A DNA stretch of 64,000 bases. Origin: Metellina segmentata. Its lineage: Eukaryota; Arthropoda; Arachnida; Araneae; Tetragnathidae. Below the pieces are notes generated by a model. That model saw only the letters and a program-made list of their open reading frames with translations, ran no database searches and was not told the origin of the DNA. The stretch is from contig OX375876.1 in assembly GCA_947359465.1 (NCBI GenBank), positions 67,586,998 to 67,650,997 of the forward strand, written 5' to 3'. Within the stretch, counting starts at the first letter, position 1. Every line of letters starts with the position of its first letter. The position numbers and the translations under genes were made by a program. Of the stretch, positions 33,736 to 44,690 are shown in pieces.

Positions 33736-34680
33736 TGCAGCTTTATGTTCATCTTCTGGCTTCTTTTTGGTCCTGAAATCATAAAACACTACAGTTGGAA
33801 AGCTTTTTAGTAACATTCGACTTTTATGCATGATCCCTATTTTGTTCGGATTCTAAAGATATATTCATGTCAAAAATTCTTTAGATGTATTCCAGGAAGG
33901 TTTTCTTGAACACGAAACATTATTCACTTCAATGCGATTCATGTGGATTTGAAGATGATTCTATAACTTCGTGTTGTGTAACTTTGTTATTGAGTGATGG
34001 AGTTTTTTAGGTATCATAAAAATTGCTATTTAAGTGCTTTACTTGTTACAAACATTTAAAATTCAAACCATGGAATGAATGCGCAATTGTATTTAATGGT
34101 TTGAATGTTAGCCTCATTTTAAAATAGTATAACCTTGATTTTCCGAGGTAATAGACTATACCACCTCGAATTACCATACTAAGATAATACTAACGTTGAA
34201 GACGAAAACAGCCTACGCGAAACATTAAAAGAATTACTGCATTTTACATTTTTCTGATACTGGAAGATTCATAAAGCGAAGATTGAGAATAATCTGTATC
34301 ATGATTTGTGTTATAGTACATATTTCTTATAACAATTTTGCAACAAAACTAGACTTCGGTTATGTGTACCTTTTAAATTACTGAAAAAATCTTTCACGAC
34401 TTGTTATGAAGTAATAGCACGTACGTAAACTGCATCATTTTATACATCTCATCGCTGCGGTTTTATTCCTTTGAAACTGTATTTCACGTATTCACCTTGA
34501 CGAAAGGTTTTTAGTTCATCTTTACACTTTTTTTCATAATTATTATTACTATTATTATTTTGTGTTTTGTTGTCTTGTTAACCTAAATTTATTATCATAC
34601 TTATAATGTTAGTCTTGGTATTTAAGATGTAATTTTAAATAGATTTTATTACTTTTTTTTGTTTTGCTTCAGGGGCAGTT

Positions 34681-34706
34681 CTCTCTCTCTCTCTCTCTCC
34701 CTCTCT
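34681..34706. repeat. (CT)n microsatellite
   Basis: CT dinucleotide run with one CC interruption. Confidence 0.9.
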
Positions 34707-35163
34707 TATCCCTTTTAGGACCTTGTGCAGAAGAAAAACCAGGCCAACAAATCATTAGCATTTCAAATTAAACCAATAATCAACAAAGCGCACGAAATCG
34801 GGCTAAGCTTTTTTTTTAAAGCTTTTAAAAGTTCGGTATCACATTCGGTTTGGATATATAGACACTCGGTTAATGGGAAAACGGATAATCAGGGTTCTAT
34901 TGCACTTATATTGAAAGGACGTTGTTTTTCTTATATTCGCAATCAAATAATGTTACAAATGGACATTCATTTTACATGATCATATTTGATTCATATCAAG
35001 TTATAAATTACTACTTAATATTTACCTTCAATTTCCACGCTATGAGGTGAATATTTTTAGCCACACGTTAACTTTATGGAATAAACAAGGCCGATTTGTG
35101 AAGATATTTTCTGACTAATCAAAGGTTTTTCTTAAACTTTTGAACTCAAATTACTTGTTAATA

Positions 35164-35420
35164 TCGTCCCCCGACAAGAAAAGTGACTCAACTCAAAATT
35201 GCAGAATTTGAGAAACATCAACTTAAAGGATAATATAAAACTTGTATTGAAATAGTATAAGCCTCTTTTAAATTTTAGGTAAGTATTTACGGTGGTAACT
35301 TCTATTATATTCTATAGAATAGTAATATAACAAGCAGGGGCATCTCATACATATTTTTCAATGACATAACATCAATATTTTTATTTTTTTATTTGTGTCA
35401 CTTTTTTTGCTGGGGTGTGA
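35164..35420. mobile_element. 257-bp Tc1/mariner-type MITE, copy 1
   Basis: Begins TCGTCCCCCGACAAGAAAAG and ends as its rough complement (...TTTTTGCTGGGGTGTGA). TA lies outside (35162-35163 and 35421-35422). It aligns along its whole length with the copy at 38254-38510, which has exactly the same length. The TIR is about 33 bp. No coding sequence. Confidence 0.85.
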
Positions 35421-35422
35421 TA

Positions 35423-37044
35423 CGTTTTAAATTGATGGGCAGAAATATATAAATATGTGCTATACTCGTTTACAGCTATGTTCTTTAAAGATGCGGTGGA
35501 ACATTTCCCTTTTTTCCTCAGAACCCGCTCTTGATAAGAATATAGCGAATCTGTGTTTCGAGTGCGGGTGGCAACAAGAGTTGCCGGAATCTTGGAAGCG
35601 TCAGCAGCTTTTTCGTACACCAGAAATCGTCCAAACAAAACTGTATTCGAGTATTCCATTAGCAATTCCCCTTTTCTTCTGCGTTCAAGCAGATCCTCCA
35701 GACTCACGATCTGTGTCATCAGCAGAACACGTGATATCTTTCAGGGCCACGTTAAAATTGCTGATAAATGCATTTGCTTTGTGACCGTGTCCCTCCGAAT
35801 CGGTACCCAGAGTCTGGGGATGTTATTTGGTTAGCGATTTATTCTGCTAAGCTCCTTCTGCTGGGGAGATAGTCTTATGAAAATGCAGATAACGAATGGT
35901 GTGGGGGGTGGCTGGATGTTTTGTTATTGGGGTTTTATCTTTTTTGGTCCATTTCTTCTTGTTGGTGTTGGGGATTTCGCTAAGTGGCCTGGTGGATGCT
36001 TTAATGGCTAATATGTGTACACAGGAAAGGGACAGCGTGCTTTCCTTTGAGTAAGCTCAGTCCTTCTCTGTGTGTGTTTGAGTGAGGAATGTTTTACTTT
36101 CGGGGTTGAAATCCTCGGAAGTTTGCACAGACGAGTCTTCCTTATAGAGGAGTACAGATATGAGATTCATATTTGGAATCAGTGTCCTGGATGGTGAAGG
36201 AAATAATGAATGGGGATTGGATTAGAGAAGGCGGTAGGAGTTTAGGACCTTGTGATAAATATTCATTGCGTCGTGCAGAAGAGGTATTTTCTTTTGGGAT
36301 TTATGGACCTTTTTGTTACGTCATGGGATTAAACGAGAAATAAAGTTTGTATTGTTATAGAGACGTTCAGATCACAAAGAGTTAAATATTAATTATTATT
36401 TATTGATTTCAAATTTATAAACGAATTATTAAAATTTTTAATCATTAAGTAAAATATCTTGTGTAATAATTTATTTTCAATATGATTCTTATCAATGCTC
36501 ATGAAAATATTCAGACTAATAGCCGTCCCTATAAAAATCATTTACTGCAGAGTATATATGTTGCATAGGTACATATGTTTTTGATGGGTCAAATGTGCTT
36601 TAAGGGCGTGTTTTTAGGCTAGTGGCACTTTCCGATATTGGAGTTTTGTTGGTTTCAGCTACCAGTAACAATGATATGTGTCTTAGGGCAATATTTCAGC
36701 ACTTTCAAACTTTCCCTTCTAATAATTTCTGACTTGTAGTACTTATCTACCAAGCATTAGACATTTTCGAATTTTGTTATCGTTAAGGGACGGATGCCAA
36801 AAAGGAAAGATGATGTGTTCATGATTAATCTTTTTCTTTTTTTTTTGAAGCGAACACATTTTGGTCTTGGAATTTTTAATTGATGGCATGTGCAACAAAA
36901 AAACATGTTGTAAAATTGAATACATTCAGTTTATAAAAATAAAATGTAAAATATTACCATTTTCCAAAAAATGGTGGATCAATTGGAAAGCGTTTTCCTT
37001 AAAGAAAACAGCTGTTTTCTGAAACTTCTTGTTGTTGTTTCTTA
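35423..37044. other. Anonymous stretch; unassigned open frames near 35380-35830
   Basis: The area 35455-36320 is less AT-rich than its surroundings and has open frames on both strands. The longest on the minus strand covers 35381-35746 and includes LEDLLERRRKGELLMEYSNT. Its 3' part overlaps the MITE end, no domain is recognised, and no splice structure could be fixed. I do not call a gene. Confidence 0.3.
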
Positions 37045-37473
37045 TGCCTACACTGGCAGACCGGAGGAGTGCCAGGCCCGTCGAAGACGGAAGGCGAGGG
37101 GGTGCGCCTTCCATGTTATAGAGCCCTATCGGGAGGAAGTCCTACTTTGCTCAACATACATGACACATCCGTTTTACAGAAGGCCCCTTTCAAACATCCA
37201 TTCACTAACACATATCGTAATTTAGATCCCAATCAGAAGCCGCTAACCCCCTGATCAGGTACCCCCAGAGGTATTGATTTGGTATGGGTACATGGTGGAC
37301 GTTGTGACCACGACCTATTTAACGTGCCTCAGTCACCATTAGTGAACATGACGGTCTTTAGCCAAGTCGAAGCGCCGATCTTGCAATCATCAGAATTGCA
37401 GGCTCCGCCGAGGACAGAACCCACAACCCTTCTGATGCGAACCCGACGCTCTACTAACTGAGCTACCGCGGCT
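37045..37473 (-). repeat. tRNA-derived SINE, family B (long)
   Basis: Reverse complement begins AGCCGCGGTAGCTCAGTTAG, then TAGAGCGTCGGG and GGGTTGTGGGTTCTGTCC, a tRNA-like head with box A and a weak box B (Asn/Ile-like appearance). The body extends to about 37045 on comparison of composition, and its far end is not sharply defined. No TSD was identified. Confidence 0.6.
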
Positions 37474-38253
37474 CTCAGAAACTTTTAACAGTATAAATTG
37501 CTTAAATATAGCCACGACTCGTAAAGTAGGTAATCTGGATCATCTGTAAGTTTGATAAAGAAATTTTAGTAAGTAAAAAATACAAATCTAATAGATTTTC
37601 TAACATTAACTTCAATAACGGCGAATTTCTGTTTCAAATTTGATTTCCCTGCATGTAGTTTAAAATAAATATTTTTGTGGAGTGGTTGCGTGTTATGATT
37701 AGAATTACAACTTAATAAAAAAAACACTTTCTATAAAATTTAGAACCTTATAAAACAGATTGAAATAAAAACTAATGTCGTAGAAAAAGATAACTGTTCT
37801 GAATATATTAATTCATGATTCTTTTTCAGCTACTGCTCTCGTATGGTTGCAACAAATTTCAACTAAAATAAGAATGAAATTTAGAAATGCAAAATTAATT
37901 CCGAGCGATAAAATCAGAAAACAATAATACGGCAACGAAAACGTATTTTCGTTTGATCAACTCTCGAGATATACTTTAAGCCCTCTTTTGATTAGAAATT
38001 CAATTTTAACCGAAAACCACAAAATAATTAAAATAATTTAATTTAAATCCCGACATTTTTTTTTTTTGAAAAATAGTTGCTTTTTTAGTTGTACTGAGGA
38101 AACAATCTGAGTAATTTCAGTGCTCAATATACATCTTCTCTAAAACTACCACATATAGGTTGCTTCTAGTAGTGATATTCATATTTTTTCGTATAAACCT
38201 TCCTTTAAAAATATAAGCAAGGATATTTAAATAATGTATTCGCCAAAGACATA
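37474..38253. other. Anonymous AT-rich stretch, no gene recognised
   Basis: No element ends or coding signals were seen between the family B SINE and the second 257-bp MITE. Confidence 0.4.
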
Positions 38254-38510
38254 TCGCACCCCGGCAAGAAAAGTGACACAACTCAAAATTGCAGAATTTG
38301 AGAAACATCAACTTAAAGGATACTATAAAACTTATATTGAAATAGTATAAGCTTCTTTTCAATTTTAGGTAAGTAATTATGTCTTTAAATTCTATTATAT
38401 TCTGTATAATAATAATATAACACGCTGGGGCACCTTATGCATATTTTTCAATGACGTAACATCAAAATTTGTATATTTTGAGTTGTGTCACTTTTCTTGC
38501 CGGGGTGCGA
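38254..38510. mobile_element. 257-bp Tc1/mariner-type MITE, copy 2
   Basis: Begins TCGCACCCCGGCAAGAAAAG and ends ...CTTTTCTTGCCGGGGTGCGA, a near-perfect TIR of at least 33 bp. TA flanks it (38252-38253 and 38511-38512). Its TIRs match each other better than those of the copy at 35164, so this copy is probably younger. Confidence 0.9.
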
Positions 38511-38512
38511 TA

Positions 38513-39446
38513 TATGGTTATTACCACGCAAAAGACACCAATTTGCATTTTGGTGATTTCACTAACTCAGTTTTCAAGTAGCCATTTCATGTTTTATGCT
38601 ATGATAAAGCCATGAATCCTCTTGATTCTTAGTATAAATGTCGATTTCAGGACAAAACAACATTTGAATAGTAACTCAATTTCCCCCGAAGCATCAACAC
38701 TTTGAACGTGTTTTTGTATTACCGTCAATTTTGCACATTGCTGTCTTTGGCGTAGTGGTAGAGATGTTTCTTAAAGTATTAAATACTTTTTGAAATTTGA
38801 TTGAATAAACTTTATGTGATCCATGTACGTACGCACAGCAAAAAATACGAAGACAGACTGACGCTAGAAAATTCAGTCACTAAATAAGTGTGAGTACACA
38901 CATGCAAATTTTTATCAAAATAAATTTGTTGTTTTACTTAGAACATCAGGTATATACCTACGGACAGACACCAAAGGCGATATTTTTTTGTATAAGAATG
39001 ACCCCATCGGATAAATAACTTTAATTGAGCAAAAATATTCTATGTATAAACACTCCGTTTTTATTTACAAGGTTTATTTATACACCCTATAAGTTTTTCA
39101 ATAGTTTTTTTTTTTTTTTATCTTTCTGATAATTTGTTAGTTGTGTCAATAATACAGTGTTGGTTGATATGCATATTAATTTCATTTATTTCAAATGCAC
39201 ACCAACAACAATTACTAAATACTTTATGACCAAATTTTTCTTTTGCTTTATTCTTATACAATTTTTAAAACTAGGTTATTAGAAATTCATAAAATTGAAT
39301 TAGCTTCAAAAATTCAAATTAGAGTCACTAATCAGAATTACGTAACAAATATTCTCAGGTAATTTACAAAATAATTCTGGAATTTCGTCCATGGGGGGAG
39401 TTCTGCAGTTTATACAAACATCAGTCTTTCAACATATACTCTTATG
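38513..39446. other. Anonymous AT-rich stretch, no gene recognised
   Basis: A box A-like TTTGGCGTAGTGGTAGAG at about 38750 has no box B partner. Nothing else is recognised. Confidence 0.4.
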
Positions 39447-39619
39447 TTAGGTAGGCAATGGTAATGGTATTCTTTAGTTAACGTCGTACTAGAGCAACAC
39501 AAAGTGCTATTGACGACTGTCCGGGATCAGTCCTTTAAGGGAAAGATTCGAGGACAACACCTCGTAATTTTGAACCACGGTCAGATGACGAAGCAACACC
39601 TGAGCTGGTACCCCATACG
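39447..39619 (-). repeat. SINE family A fragment (3' part, minus orientation)
   Basis: Runs from the family tail (gttaggtaggcaatgg) through GACTGTCCGGGATCAGTCC and GAACCACGGTCAGATGACGA to GAGCTGGTACCCCA. It then stops where the next copy begins. The tRNA head is missing. Confidence 0.75.
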
Positions 39620-39912
39620 TTAGGTAGGTATTTTAATTGATGTTGCACTGCAGCTATTGGGGTCGGTCCTGAATCAAACCCGAAGGGAAAGATTCGAGGA
39701 CAACATCACGTTATTTTTAAATACTGTCAGATGATGAGGTCACACCTGAGCTAGCAGCCCAATTTCCAAACTTCCACACCGCGCAAGCGAGAGGACATTT
39801 CAGGCCGCGACAGATTTAACGTGCATTTTGTTCACGATGGACTTTGGTAGGATTAGCACTCGTAAACATCCGGTTGGTATTCCGTTACTCTTCCTAGCGA
39901 GCTACTGTCACC
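39620..39912 (-). repeat. SINE family A copy, diverged, minus orientation
   Basis: Starts with the tail complement TTAGGTAGGTATTTTAATTG and follows the family body. It loses clear homology in the tRNA head (around 39860-39912). It abuts the fragment at 39447-39619 directly. Confidence 0.75.
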
Positions 39913-39933
39913 ATGGATACTGTTAAAAGTAAA

Positions 39934-40255
39934 CCGACCAGCCGGTCTGGTGGTTAAGGTGTTGACCTCTATATCAAAAGGTTCCTGTTTCGAATCCGGG
40001 TCAGTGCACGTGTGTCTGTAAGCGTATGGTGTAGAGATGGCTGGAACACCTTAAATCTGTCGTGGCCGAAAATCCTCACGTTTGGTTGGTGAGGAAGTTT
40101 GGAGAGTGGGGTGCCATTTCAGGTATTGCTTCGTCATCTGTCCGTGGTTCCAAATTACGAGGTGTTGTCCTCTTAAGGGTTTGATCCCGGACCGTCGTCA
40201 ATAGCCCATTGTGCTGCCCCAGTACGACGTGAATTAAAATTACCTACCTACCTAC
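39934..40255 (+). repeat. Full-length tRNA-derived SINE, family A (322 bp)
   Basis: The head has box A around TCTGGTGGTTAAGGTGTTGA and box B GTTTCGAATCCGGGTCAG. The body ends in the tetranucleotide tail ACCTACCTACCTAC. It is flanked by near-identical 11-bp duplications TTAAAAGTAAA (39923-39933) and TTAAATGTAAA (40256-40266), as expected for LINE-assisted insertion. This is the best reference copy of the family in the window. Confidence 0.9.
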
Positions 40256-40266
40256 TTAAATGTAAA

Positions 40267-41502
40267 TTATTAAATAGCGAATAAATGTATTTTGGTACAT
40301 ATAAGCTAAGTTCAAAGATACTTTTATGTGGAATGCAATCTAACTCAGCATTAACTATTAAAGCATATTCATTCTGATCAATAATGAAAGTAAAGTAAAC
40401 AAAGAAGATTACTATCTTTTTTTTTGGTACTTAAGTATATTTTAAAGGGCTTCCAATCAATTGAATGTTTTTGCTGTGCTTAAAAAACTTGCTTCTAAAA
40501 CTATAAGCGGCAAATGTGCCTCTACCCAAGTGACCTCACAATTAATTTTTTATTGATACAAAAAAATGTCCTTATAATGATATCACTCAGGGGAAAACGA
40601 AAATCAATCGCTTTATCAAAATCATTGCTAAAAAGAATGCATAGATAAATGTTTTTTGCCTGCCTTTTGGATATTAATCCCTACAGATAAATAAAATACA
40701 TCCTCACTAAAAAGGGCTTTAAATAATGAACCTAAAACAATAATTAAATTTTACGACTAGTTACAAATGCACAAAGTTAAGCAATAAAATTATTTTTTTC
40801 AAACCGAGGCCTTGCAATAATGAGGACTCGAATTGTACTCGAGGGAATAACGATGATTGTTACGCAAAAACGTTCAATTCCTGATGTAAAAAAGCTAGGC
40901 ATCGTTTATCATAAAGCTGTTCCCAAAACGTTCATCCATAAAAAAAACATGACAATAGTAATTTTACTTTAGAGACAATACGAATAATGGAGCATAATTT
41001 TATCAGCATTTTTTAAAACTAATAAAATACATTTTTTCATTTAACTTAAAAATTATATATTCATTAATTTCGTGTTATACGCAATCCGATGATTTAATAT
41101 TTTAATTAAAACCTTGAACAGTTTTCAAAAAATGAAATTTTGTTGAACATTAACACTGAAAATATGTTCGAATACTTTTTATTTTCAATACTCCGAATAT
41201 TAAATGGAATGTGCAGACTCTCTCGAAGCATCTGGTTTAAAAAAAATTTAATAGTTAACAACAATTTATGGTAGTGTCATAAGTCACATTTAATATTTTA
41301 TTGAATTACATGTATAAGAATACTACCAGAATGACTCAAAAATTGTCTGGTTCAAATAGTTAAATGTTGATTAGAAGAGTAGCCTTATGTATCATTTTCT
41401 CTTTCATAGAAAAATGCAAGCGTAACATTTAAGCGAACAAAAAATAATTTTTATCATCGTTTTCATAATATTATATCTTGTAGAATTACTCTTGTACACA
41501 AA
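40267..41502. other. Anonymous AT-rich stretch, no gene recognised
   Basis: No element ends or coding signals were recognised. Confidence 0.4.
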
Positions 41503-41504
41503 TA

Positions 41505-42172
41505 CAGTAGAACTCCAATTATCCGTACTCCGACTATCCGAATCGCTGATTATTCGAATCGCTTTCAGAATTTCAGAAAAAAAATTAAGACGGAAACTTA
41601 TTACGATTCGCAAAATAATGATTCTGGATTTCAAATTCTAAGTGATGATGAACTTATTGAAAGTTTGAGAGAAGAAAGTGTCGTTGAAGAAGATGACCTT
41701 ATTGTCGAAGTAGAAGCAGACATGGGACCATCTGTAGTGAAGCATTTGCTGGCTTTGAAACTGCGTTGAAGTGGATGGAGCGACAGCCCGAGTGTGACCA
41801 CATGCAACTTCTCATTGTCAAGCGGATGTGCGACTTGGTTGCCCGAAAACCGATAAAGACAGTCAAACAGCTTACTTTGACCGAGATCTTTAGCAAGCAA
41901 TGACTTTCATTTACAGTACGGTGCGTGCATACTGTACTAATGTATAGCACTTGTAAGTACGCTTAACATGTAAAAGTGTTGCCTTTTCATTTAATTAATT
42001 AAAAGCTCTTTTTCTTTAAAAACAGTTTTTTTTCTCCCATTTTCAACGTTCATACAGTAATTAATTAAAATACATACTAAACCCTTTTTTCGGAAAAAAT
42101 CCAATTATCCGAATTTTTGATTATACGAATGGGGTCCGGTCCCAATTGATTCGGATGATTGGAGTTCTACTC
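41505..42172 (+). mobile_element. Tigger/pogo-type DNA transposon, internally deleted (668 bp)
   Basis: The left end CAGTAGAACTCCAATTATCC and right end ...GGATGATTGGAGTTCTACTC are inverted. TA lies outside (41503-41504 and 42173-42174). CAGTAGAAC...ATTATCCGAA ends are typical of Tigger/pogo elements. It retains only the 3' part of the transposase (41639-41903). Its last 59 bp form part of the 291-bp tandem unit. Confidence 0.9.
41639..41903 (+). pseudogene. Tigger-type transposase C-terminal fragment
   Basis: One frame reads LSDDELIESLREESVVEEDD followed by LIVEVEADMGPS. After a +1-type shift the next reads AFAGFETALKWMERQPECDH and then MQLLIVKRMCDLVARK, ending LTLTEIFSKQ with a stop at 41901-41903. 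This is the typical tail of Tigger/jerky-like transposases: an acidic linker, a helix with QYIEQQPE-like sequence, and a terminal TITDFF-like motif. CENP-B DNA-binding and DDE domains are absent, removed by the internal deletion. Confidence 0.85.
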
Positions 42173-44147
42173 TACCTAAAAATTCAACGCGTATCCTTAC
42201 AACTCAATCCACATACATCGCAACTTGACTGATAGGACATAGAGTGGTATTTGCGACTGGTGTTTTATTTTCATAGTATGGTGAGGCGTAAGAAGCGCTT
42301 ACACCTCAGGATCGGCAGGGTAAGGGGGCACCGAACAAAAAGAGGGACCCTCTAGAAGGCCAGTCGATGACAGCTTGTAAATGGTGATTGATGCCAGCGG
42401 TTCGTTTTTGATTATACGAATGGGGTCCGGTCCCAATTGATTCGGATGATTGGAGTTCTACTCTACCTAAAAATTCAACGCGTATCCTTACAACTCAATC
42501 CACATACATCGCAACTTGACTGATTGGACATAGAGTGGTATTTGCGACTGGTGTTTCATTTTCATAGTATGGTGAGGCGTAAGAAGCGCTTACACCTCAG
42601 GATCGGCAGGGTAAGGGGGCACCGAACAAAAAGAGGGACCCTCTAGAAGGCCAGTCGATGACAGCTTGTAAATGGTGATTGATGCCAGCGGTTTGTTTTT
42701 GATTATACGAATGGGGTCCGGTCCCAATTGATTCGGATGATTGGAGTTCTACTCTACCTAAAAATTCAACGCGTATCCTTACAACTCAATCCACATACAT
42801 CGCAACTTGACTGATTGGACATAGAGTGGTATTTGCGACTGGTGTTTCATTTTCATAGTATGGTGAGGCGTAAGAAGCGCTTACACCTCAGGATCGGCAG
42901 GGTAAGGGGGCACCGAACAAAAAGAGGGACCCTCTAGAAGGCCAGTCGATGACAGCTTGTAAATGGTGATTGATGCCAGCGGTTCGTTTTTGATTATACG
43001 AATGGGGTCCGGTCCCAATTGATTCGGATGATTGGAGTTCTACTCTACCTAAAAATTCAACGCGTATCCTTACAACTCAATCCACATACATCGCAACTTG
43101 ACTGATTGGACATAGAGTGGTATTTGCGACTGGTGTTTCATTTTCATAGTATGGTGAGGCGTAAGAAGCGCTTACACCTCAGGATCGGCAGGGTAAGGGG
43201 GCACCGAACAAAAAGAGGGACCCTCTAGAAGGCCAGTCGATGACAGCTTGTAAATGGTGATTGATGCCAGCGGTTCGTTTTTGATTATACGAATGGGGTC
43301 CGGTCCCAATTGATTCGGATGATTGGAGTTCTACTCTACCTAAAAATTCAACGCGTATCCTTACAACTCAATCCACATACATCGCAACTTGACTGATTGG
43401 ACATAGAGTGGTATTTGCGACTGGTGTTTCATTTTCATAGTATGGTGAGGCGTAAGAAGCGCTTACACCTCAGGATCGGCAGGGTAAGGGGGCACCGAAC
43501 AAAAAGAGGGACCCTCTAGAAGGCCAGTCGATGACAGCTTGTAAATGGTGATTGATGCCAGCGGTTCGTTTTTGATTATACGAATGGGGTCCGGTCCCAA
43601 TTGATTCGGATGATTGGAGTTCTACTCTACCTAAAAATTCAACGCGTATCCTTACAACTCAATCCACATACATCGCAACTTGACTGATTGGACATAGAGT
43701 GGTATTTGCGACTGGTGTTTCATTTTCATAGTATGGTGAGGCGTAAGAAGCGCTTACACCTCAGGATCGGCAGGGTAAGGGGGCACCGAACAAAAAGAGG
43801 GACCCTCTAGAAGGCCAGTCGATGACAGCTTGTAAATGGTGATTGATGCCAGCGGTTCGTTTTTGATTATACGAATGGGGTCCGGTCCCAATTGATTCGG
43901 ATGATTGGAGTTCTACTCTACCTAAAAATTCAACGCGTATCCTTACAACTCAATCCACATACATCGCAACTTGACTGATTGGACATAGAGTGGTATTTGC
44001 GACTGGTGTTTCATTTTCATAGTATAGAGAGGCGTAAGAAGCGCTTACACCTCAGGATCGGCAGGGTAAGGGGGCACCGAACAAAAAGAGGGACCCTCTA
44101 GAAAGCCAGTCGATGACAGCTTGTAAATGGTGATTGATGCCAGCGGT
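42114..44147. repeat. 291-bp tandem array, seven copies, containing the Tigger right terminus
   Basis: The word tttttgattatacgaatggg starts at 42114, 42405, 42696, 42987, 43278, 43569 and 43860, exactly 291 bp apart, and the array ends at 44147. Each unit has the 59-bp right end of the Tigger-type element plus 232 bp of what was its 3' flank. Internal copies are almost identical. Edge copies carry private changes: gactgatagg and tttta in the first, agtatagaga and gaaagcc in the last. Each unit has two hairpin-prone words: GTAAGAAGCGCTTAC and GAGGGACCCTC. Confidence 0.97.
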
Positions 44148-44335
44148 CACTTAAAATTGGAATAACATCCACAATACACAGATTGATACCATGTAAACGA
44201 AATTTTTGTTGTAACAATTGTTTACCTGCAATTGCGTAAGGTTAGCGTAAAGTTTAATACAGGAAATGTCGCGGTTATATTTTAGCTGTTGCGGTCACAT
44301 ATGACACCCCAGCAACACCGGGTTATTCAGCTAGT
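44148..44335 (+). repeat. Helitron-like 3' terminus (tentative)
   Basis: Downstream of the array, GACACCCCAGCAACACCGGG is followed by TTATTCAGCTAGT, with CTAG at 44331-44334 and T after it. A GC-rich hairpin-like word a few bases before CTRR followed by T is the expected form of a Helitron 3' end. No 5' end was located, so the element's extent is unknown. Confidence 0.4.
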
Positions 44336-44499
44336 GTTTTATACGGAATTGCCTGGACTTTGAAATAGAGAGTTTTATAAAATTAGTTACAACTTTTGAT
44401 AATAGATGTCGCTGCAAATTTGATTATTTCCCCCTTTAAATAGTGCGTTGTCAGTTGGCATTCGTAAGCAGATATCAAATCACATTATAATCGATTCCA

Positions 44500-44690
44500 A
44501 ATGGCCACCTTGGACAGTAATCACTTGACGCAAGCGAACGGACGTTTGAAGCAAACTGCCCCAATATATGCACTGAAATGGATACTTATGCCTCACAGTT
44601 GAACTGTTCAAGGTGTACTAGCGTTTGAGGATACTTACTGGACAAAATGTCCTTCAAATAGCTCCAGAGGAAGATTAGATAAGCATCAAT
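44500..44690 (-). pseudogene. Mariner-family transposase C-terminal fragment
   Basis: Minus-strand translation reads LFLWSYLKDILSSKYPQTLV, then HLEQFNCEA, a stop, and a run ending PRWPFG. The first part resembles the DFFLWGYLKDKVY...PQTL motif next to the catalytic Asp/Glu region of mariner-type transposases. The remainder is frameshifted. No TIRs were found. Confidence 0.55.

Larger units (their letters stand above)
32211..35160. other. Anonymous stretch with one dispersed repeat copy and a (CT)n tract
   Basis: Contains the dispersed repeat at 33560-33735 and the CT tract at 34681-34706. A less AT-rich patch at 32420-32810 has no recognisable coding content. No gene is seen. Confidence 0.4.

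Noticed and set aside
38745..38775. tRNA-like start TTTGGCGTAGTGGTAGAG
   Set aside because: There is no box B or acceptor-stem partner downstream, so it is neither a tRNA gene nor a supported SINE.
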